From contig DF158882.1 of assembly GCA_000307305.1 (NCBI GenBank), forward strand, positions 97,450 through 161,449: a stretch of 64,000 nucleotides of DNA. Direction: 5' to 3'. The position numbers and the translations under genes were made by a program. Below the pieces are notes generated by a model that had not been told where the DNA came from, made no database searches, and was given only the letters and a program-made list of their open reading frames with translations. Below, one piece after another: positions 59,649 through 64,000 of the stretch (position 1 is the first letter of the stretch; every line of letters begins with the position of its first letter). This DNA is from Enterobacteriaceae bacterium B14. Its GTDB lineage: Bacteria > Pseudomonadota > Gammaproteobacteria > Enterobacterales > Enterobacteriaceae.

Positions 59649-60097
59649 TGAAAAACAATGGCCTGAAAAAGTACCTCACGCTATGGGTAACGCTGATGTC
59701 ACTGGTTATTGGTGGCGTAGCCTTTGCCGCAAGTGATGTTGATTTGTCTGCGTCACCAGAAGTATCGGGGACGAGAGAAGGGCATGTAAAAATGCCAAAA
59801 CAGCAAGAGCGTATGGCTCTAAACTATGTAAACCAACCGCCTATGATCCCACATAGTGTTGACGGGTATCAGGTAACGAAAAATACAAACAGATGTTTGG
59901 CCTGCCACGGTGTGCAGCACTATCGCACTACCGGCGCACCACGCATTAGCCCAACACACTTTATGGATAGCGATGGCAAGGTATCAAGCGAGGTTGCACC
60001 GCGCCGCTACTTCTGCCTACAGTGTCACGTCCCCCAGTCTGATGCGTCACCTATTGTCGGTAACACATTTCAGCCTGCGCCGGGTTTTGGTAAATAA
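59648..60097 (+). CDS. napB: Periplasmic nitrate reductase cytochrome subunit NapB
   Basis: Di-haem c-type electron donor to NapA; 149 aa, as in E. coli. A Sec signal peptide ends around FAAS (residue 28). Two CXXCH sites: CLACH and CLQCH. Conserved HSVDGYQVT and PTHFMDSDGK regions carry distal haem ligands. It overlaps the napH stop by one base. Confidence 0.96.
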   Translation: MKNNGLKKYLTLWVTLMSLVIGGVAFAASDVDLSASPEVSGTREGHVKMPKQQERMALNYVNQPPMIPHSVDGYQVTKNTNRCLACHGVQHYRTTGAPRISPTHFMDSDGKVSSEVAPRRYFCLQCHVPQSDASPIVGNTFQPAPGFGK

Positions 60098-60109
60098 GCG
60101 GGGATCGTA

Positions 60110-60724
60110 ATGAGCGACAAAAAAACATTGAAAGACAGGCTTCCTAAGTTTGTCCTACGTATTTGGGCATGGCTGCGTAGACCAAGCGGAATGGCGCTGG
60201 GTTCACTGCTACTGATAGGTTTTGTTTCCGGTATTATTTTCTGGGGTGGTTTTAACACGGGAATGGAAATGATGAATACGGAGAAATTCTGTATCAGCTG
60301 CCATGAGATGCGAGACAACGTCTATCAGGAGTACATGGAAACCGTTCACTACAACAACCGTAGCGGCGTTCGTGCCACTTGCCCTGACTGCCACGTACCG
60401 AAAGAGTGGGGCCCTAAGATGGTGCGTAAGATCAAGGCAAGTAAAGAGCTGTACGCTAAGACCTTCGGCCTCATCGATACTCGACAAAAGTTTAATGAAC
60501 ATCGGTTAGAGATGGCGAATAACGAATGGTCGAGAATGAAGGCCAACGATTCGAAAGAGTGCCGTAACTGCCATAACTTTGAGTTTATGGATTTCACTGC
60601 TCAAAAGAACGTTGCAGCTAAGATGCATAACATGGCGATCAACGAGGGTAAAACCTGTATCGACTGCCACAAAGGCATCGCCCATACTCTGCCTGATATG
60701 AAGGATGTACCGACAGGTTTTTAA
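60110..60724 (+). CDS. napC: Tetrahaem cytochrome c quinol dehydrogenase NapC
   Basis: NapC/NirT membrane-anchored cytochrome feeding NapB from the quinol pool; 204 aa (E. coli 200). One N-terminal membrane helix (about 26-48) and four haem sites: CISCH, CPDCH, CRNCH and CIDCH. GGGGATCGTA precedes the ATG. Last gene of the operon; no ccm haem-insertion genes follow, unlike E. coli. Confidence 0.96.
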   Translation: MSDKKTLKDRLPKFVLRIWAWLRRPSGMALGSLLLIGFVSGIIFWGGFNTGMEMMNTEKFCISCHEMRDNVYQEYMETVHYNNRSGVRATCPDCHVPKEWGPKMVRKIKASKELYAKTFGLIDTRQKFNEHRLEMANNEWSRMKANDSKECRNCHNFEFMDFTAQKNVAAKMHNMAINEGKTCIDCHKGIAHTLPDMKDVPTGF

Positions 60725-60786
60725 GGGAGATGCCTAGCGAGTTTGTCTATCATTAGACGAATTTTCTCTTCCTTAACGCTATAACC

Positions 60787-60818
60787 AATAGCCGCTAAAT
60801 CTAGCGGCTATTTTTTTA
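60787..60818 (+). terminator. Terminator of nap operon
   Basis: AATAGCCGCTA, loop AATC, TAGCGGCTATT, then TTTTT: a perfect 11-bp stem 62 bp after napC. It overlaps the last codons of the convergent lipoprotein gene. Confidence 0.9.
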
Positions 60819-61509
60819 TTTGTGGATTGTATAAAGAGGTTAAATACTCTAGGTTGACTAAGAATGTGTAATGACCTGTTTTTAATAGCGTATCTTTTGC
60901 AACATCAGATAACTTAAATGTCATTGAATTTGCTATTTTCCAGTTAAATGGGAGCGCTGCTGATGGCACTGTTTCCCCATTAGATAGTTTGATGAAAGTA
61001 GATAATGCGATTGGTTTTATTTGCTTGTCATTGTTGTTAATTTTTATATTGAAATCAAATTCCATTTTATTCGAGGAGTCTTTTTGATATTTGTTAATTC
61101 GTTTTATTAAATTATCATTAAGATGAATGCCCGCTATAACATTTTCACTAGCAGCGCTATATAGATAAATATCTGTATCATGAATTTTCACACCCTTTTC
61201 AAATGCGCTTACATTAACAGGAACCGTAAAATGCGCATATGAGTCAAACTTTTTTTTATAGCACTCAACAAACTTTGCTTCACGAAAGATGGTGGGTACG
61301 TTCTGTTTTAGTTCTATTAATGAATTAGACTCTTTTCTTGAATCCTCATGGCTAGCACAGGCTGGCACCTCAAAGTTCAAATTTCCGTCTACTAATATAG
61401 GCTCTTTAGTCGAAAGGTCTTTAAGATTAACTTCAGTTTCAAAATCAACTTTACAACCTGTTAAGGCGAAACCAGATAAAAGAATGATAGCAGGCAAAGA
61501 TTTTTTCAT
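60808..61509 (-). CDS. AT-rich lipoprotein of unknown function
   Basis: 233 aa from ATG 61509 (AGGAATAGTTGC upstream; the frame is open 30 codons further). A lipoprotein signal MKKSLPAIILLSGFALTGC places the lipid Cys at residue 19. The mature part is beta-rich, with Lys and Asn abundant and paired cysteines (VPACASHEDSRKE, FVECYKKKF). I associate it, from memory and weakly, with phage-borne lipoproteins of a DUF7424-like type. Codon use and AT content differ sharply from nap and maeB, suggesting recent acquisition. Its 3' end lies inside the nap terminator. Confidence 0.75.
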   Translation of the reverse strand: MKKSLPAIILLSGFALTGCKVDFETEVNLKDLSTKEPILVDGNLNFEVPACASHEDSRKESNSLIELKQNVPTIFREAKFVECYKKKFDSYAHFTVPVNVSAFEKGVKIHDTDIYLYSAASENVIAGIHLNDNLIKRINKYQKDSSNKMEFDFNIKINNNDKQIKPIALSTFIKLSNGETVPSAALPFNWKIANSMTFKLSDVAKDTLLKTGHYTFLVNLEYLTSLYNPQIKK

Positions 61510-62199
61510 GCAACTATTCCTATTATTAAAACAGAGTGATTGAATTGGCTTTATACTAAAAAAAAGGTTTTGATAAACAAATTTATAATAGGTATGCATG
61601 TTTTTTTATATTAAATATGGCTATTTCAATATTTTTGCTATTAAAGATGTAGGTAATTATATCTTTATTTATTTCATAAATTCTTATATGAAAAGATTTT
61701 ATTATTTATAACTCTATGTTTTTTTATTAGAAAGCGTCTAATGACTAGATTAATAAGGCTCTATTATTTCAATATTCTAAGCTAATAAATAGCTTCTGAT
61801 CTTACCGTTGTAAATTTAACACGTCACAAGCCGATACAGTACCATTTGGCTGTGAAGATGGCCCAATCTATTGTCCTGCAATTACCAATCAAAAGTGGAG
61901 CACTATTCCGTGCAGATATTTATCTATTCATATGATTAATATGCCATTTTAAAGTTAACCCACATGCCCTTATAAAATAAAGGTGCTTATTAACTAAAAG
62001 ATTGGAAGGGCTAATAGTTCATTAGGGATAGCCGGCAAATAGTGTTTGAGGTTGCTTGTGTAGCCGTAATTTTTCAGCCTGTTGAGGCTCATAATTCTCA
62101 AAGTATGCTTTGCTTCATGTTTAATAAACATTTTCATCACTATAATGGGCAAAATTATTATCTTTTTACCAACATATAATGCGCATTAAGGATTTCAAG
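61510..62199. other. AT-rich gap before maeB
   Basis: About 690 bp. The first 290 are extremely AT-rich and featureless. A 50-codon stop-free stretch with four cysteines lies at 61800-61952. TATAAT occurs at 62141 and 62175 as possible maeB -10 elements, without clear -35 partners. Confidence 0.5.
61800..61952 (+). pseudogene. Possible gene remnant, cysteine-containing
   Basis: An open frame without a start codon reads ...VPFGCEDGPIYCPAITNQ, then KWSTIPC and a stop. The Cys/Pro/Gly pattern looks more protein-like than the surrounding AT-rich DNA, so it may be the tail of a degraded gene. No family is recognised. Confidence 0.3.
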
Positions 62200-64000
62200 A
62201 TGGATGAGCAGTTGAAGCAAAGTGCCCGCGATTTTCACCAATACCCTGTTCCCGGCAAAATTCAAGTTGTACCTACCAAGCCGTTAGCAACTCAACGTGA
62301 TTTGGCACTCGCTTACTCCCCAGGTGTCGCTGTTCCTTGCTTAGATATTGCAGCCGATCCTCTAGCCTCTTATAAATACACTTCTCGTGGCAATTTGGTG
62401 GCGGTGATTTCCAACGGCACTGCTGTACTAGGGTTGGGCAATATTGGTGCGTTGGCTGGCAAGCCTGTCATGGAAGGGAAAGGCGTTTTATTTAAGAAAT
62501 TTGCGGGTGTTGATGTTTTTGATATTGAAATTGATGAAACAGATCCTGACAAATTGATCGACATTATTGCTTCTTTAGAACCGACTTTTGGTGGCATTAA
62601 CTTAGAAGATATTAAGGCACCAGAGTGCTTCTACATTGAAAAAAAATTGCGTGAGCGCATGGGTATTCCTGTATTTCACGATGATCAACACGGCACCGCG
62701 ATTATCTGTACCGCTGCCGTCTTAAACGGTTTGCGTGTTGTTGAGAAGAATATCTCTGATGTCACTTTAGTTGTCTCTGGTGCGGGTGCATCGGCGACGG
62801 CTTGTATGAACTTGTTGGTCGCGTTGGGGCTACAGCGTAGAAATATCACAGTGTGTGATTCTCGTGGCGTTATCTTCAAGGGCCGCGATGAGGATATGCC
62901 AGAGAGCAAGGCTCAGTACGCGATCGACGATAATGGTAAACGCACGTTGGCTGATGCTATCCCCGGTGCGGATATTTTCCTTGGCTGTTCAGGCCCTGGC
63001 GTATTAACGCAGGATATGGTGAAAACCATGGGGGATAAGCCTCTGATCCTCGCGTTGGCTAACCCAGAGCCAGAGATTTTGCCGCCGCTGGCAAAAGCAG
63101 TTCGTCCTGATGCCATTATCTGTACTGGGCGCTCTGATTATCCGAATCAGGTAAACAATGTTCTGTGTTTCCCATTCATCTTCCGTGGTGCATTAGACGT
63201 TGGTGCAACCACCATCAACGAAGAGATGAAACTGGCTTGTGTACATGCTATCGCTGATCTGGCCTTAGCGGAGCAAAGCGAAGTGGTGGCATCGGCTTAT
63301 GGGGATAATCAGGATCTCTCTTTTGGGCCGGAATACATTATTCCTAAGCCATTTGACCCACGCTTGATCGTGAAAATTGCGCCAGCTGTGGCAAAAGCGG
63401 CAATGGATTCCGGTGTTGCCCAACGTCCAATTGAAGATTGGGCGGCCTATGAAGAGCAGCTTATGCAGTTTGTTTACAAGACGAACTTGTTTATGAAGCC
63501 TATCTTCAGTCAGGCGAAGAAAGAGATGAAGCGCGTCGTTCTAGCAGAAGGCGAGGAGGAGCGCGTACTGCATGCTACGCAAGAGATGGTATCGCAAAAG
63601 TTAGGCTATCCTATTCTGATCGGGCGTCCAAGCGTCATCGAAATGCGCTTGAAAAAGCTAGGCCTACAAATCGTTCCGGGTAAAGACTTTGATATCGTGA
63701 ATAACGAGTCAGACCCACGCTTTAAAGAGTACTGGACCGAGTATCACCAGATGATGAAACGTCGGGGTATCTCTCAGGAAAAAGCCCAGCGTGCCGTTAT
63801 CAGCAATCCGACCTTGATTGGTTCTATCATGGTGAACCGTGGCGAAGCCGATGCGATGATTTGCGGCACCATTGGGACTTATCATGAGCATTTTAGCGTT
63901 GTAGAAGAGGTCTTTGGCTATCGTGAAGGCCGTCACGTAGCAGGGGCGATGAATGCGCTGTTACTGCCAAGCGGCAATACGTTTATTGCCGATACCTATG
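62200..64000 (+). CDS. maeB: NADP-dependent malic enzyme MaeB (3' end outside window)
   Basis: Converts malate to pyruvate and CO2 with NADPH formation. 600 codons are present of the roughly 759 expected. The malic-enzyme domain (about 1-425) has [33 protein letters not shown], the [20 protein letters not shown] region and the NADP fold [14 protein letters not shown] phosphotransacetylase-like domain starts about residue 430 ([15 protein letters not shown]) and is cut at base 64000. It probably acts as an acetyl-CoA-sensitive regulatory module, as in E. coli. AAGGATTTCAAG precedes the ATG. Confidence 0.96.
   Translation, partial: MDEQLKQSARDFHQYPVPGKIQVVPTKPLATQRDLALAYSPGVAVPCLDIAADPLASYKYTSRGNLVAVISNGTAVLGLGNIGALAGKPVMEGKGVLFKKFAGVDVFDIEIDETDPDKLIDIIASLEPTFGGINLEDIKAPECFYIEKKLRERMGIPVFHDDQHGTAIICTAAVLNGLRVVEKNISDVTLVVSGAGASATACMNLLVALGLQRRNITVCDSRGVIFKGRDEDMPESKAQYAIDDNGKRTLADAIPGADIFLGCSGPGVLTQDMVKTMGDKPLILALANPEPEILPPLAKAVRPDAIICTGRSDYPNQVNNVLCFPFIFRGALDVGATTINEEMKLACVHAIADLALAEQSEVVASAYGDNQDLSFGPEYIIPKPFDPRLIVKIAPAVAKAAMDSGVAQRPIEDWAAYEEQLMQFVYKTNLFMKPIFSQAKKEMKRVVLAEGEEERVLHATQEMVSQKLGYPILIGRPSVIEMRLKKLGLQIVPGKDFDIVNNESDPRFKEYWTEYHQMMKRRGISQEKAQRAVISNPTLIGSIMVNRGEADAMICGTIGTYHEHFSVVEEVFGYREGRHVAGAMNALLLPSGNTFIADTY

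Overview
The window is a 64-kb piece of chromosome from a gammaproteobacterium of the order Enterobacterales. Most proteins can be aligned from memory nearly end to end with Escherichia coli counterparts (PhoB, PurM, Upp, UraA, Hda, DapA, NapA, AcrD), and the run purC-bamC-dapA-gcvR-bcp-...-perM-bepA-yfgD-hda-uraA-upp-purM-purN-...-ppk-ppx has the E. coli order. It is not E. coli: it carries a Vibrio-like second phosphate transporter beside phoBR and ppk-ppx, adjacent narQ and narP, an extra M15 peptidase in the dapE cluster, a shortened BamC, and lineage-specific repeats. A family such as Budviciaceae or Yersiniaceae is plausible, but this is inference. No rRNA, tRNA, CRISPR array, intact IS element or prophage was seen. 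Genes are densely packed and many overlap by 1-4 bases.

Layout. 1-692: non-coding repeat cluster (two divergent direct repeats, each with a strong hairpin). 0.7-5.6 kb: sbcC and sbcD (minus). 6.0-9.0 kb: phoB, phoR and a pstS-type binding protein behind a Pho box. 9.0-10.5 kb: DUF1294, DUF2000 and a divergent Lrp-family regulator. 10.6-15.9 kb: nagK and the trehalose genes treC, treB, treR. 16.0-24.6 kb: ppx and ppk (minus), divergent from a large-subunit pstC-pstA-pstB set. 24.7-25.3 kb: a hicAB toxin-antitoxin pair whose toxin gene has two internal stops. 25.4-29.4 kb: purN/purM divergent from upp-uraA, with a PurR box. 29.5-33.6 kb: hda, yfgD, bepA, perM. 33.8-37.7 kb: D-serine genes dsdA, dsdX and dsdC. 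37.7-41.7 kb: bcp, gcvR, dapA, bamC, purC. 42.1-48.3 kb: ypfJ, a small membrane protein, tmcA, a ydhR-like gene, ypfN, an M15 peptidase, dapE, yffB. 48.5-54.2 kb: acrD, narP, narQ. 54.7-60.7 kb: napFDAGHBC. 60.8-61.5 kb: an AT-rich lipoprotein gene. 62.2 kb to the end: maeB, cut by the window edge.

How the parts work together. PhoR/PhoB, the PstS-type protein, PstC/PstA/PstB, Ppk and Ppx form a phosphate sensing, uptake and polyphosphate storage set, here split by about 7 kb of sugar and other genes. NarQ/NarP sit directly across an FNR/NarP-like promoter region from the periplasmic nitrate reductase operon they would control. The remainder is housekeeping: purine and pyrimidine metabolism, lysine/DAP synthesis, outer-membrane assembly and quality control (BamC, BepA), control of initiation (Hda) and DNA-end processing (SbcCD).

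Points most worth a second look: the BamC homologue missing one of its two helix-grip domains, the broken HicA with a preserved HicB, the LSVGQ signature in PstB, the duplicated hairpin repeat near the left edge, and the AT-rich lipoprotein plus gene-remnant region before maeB.
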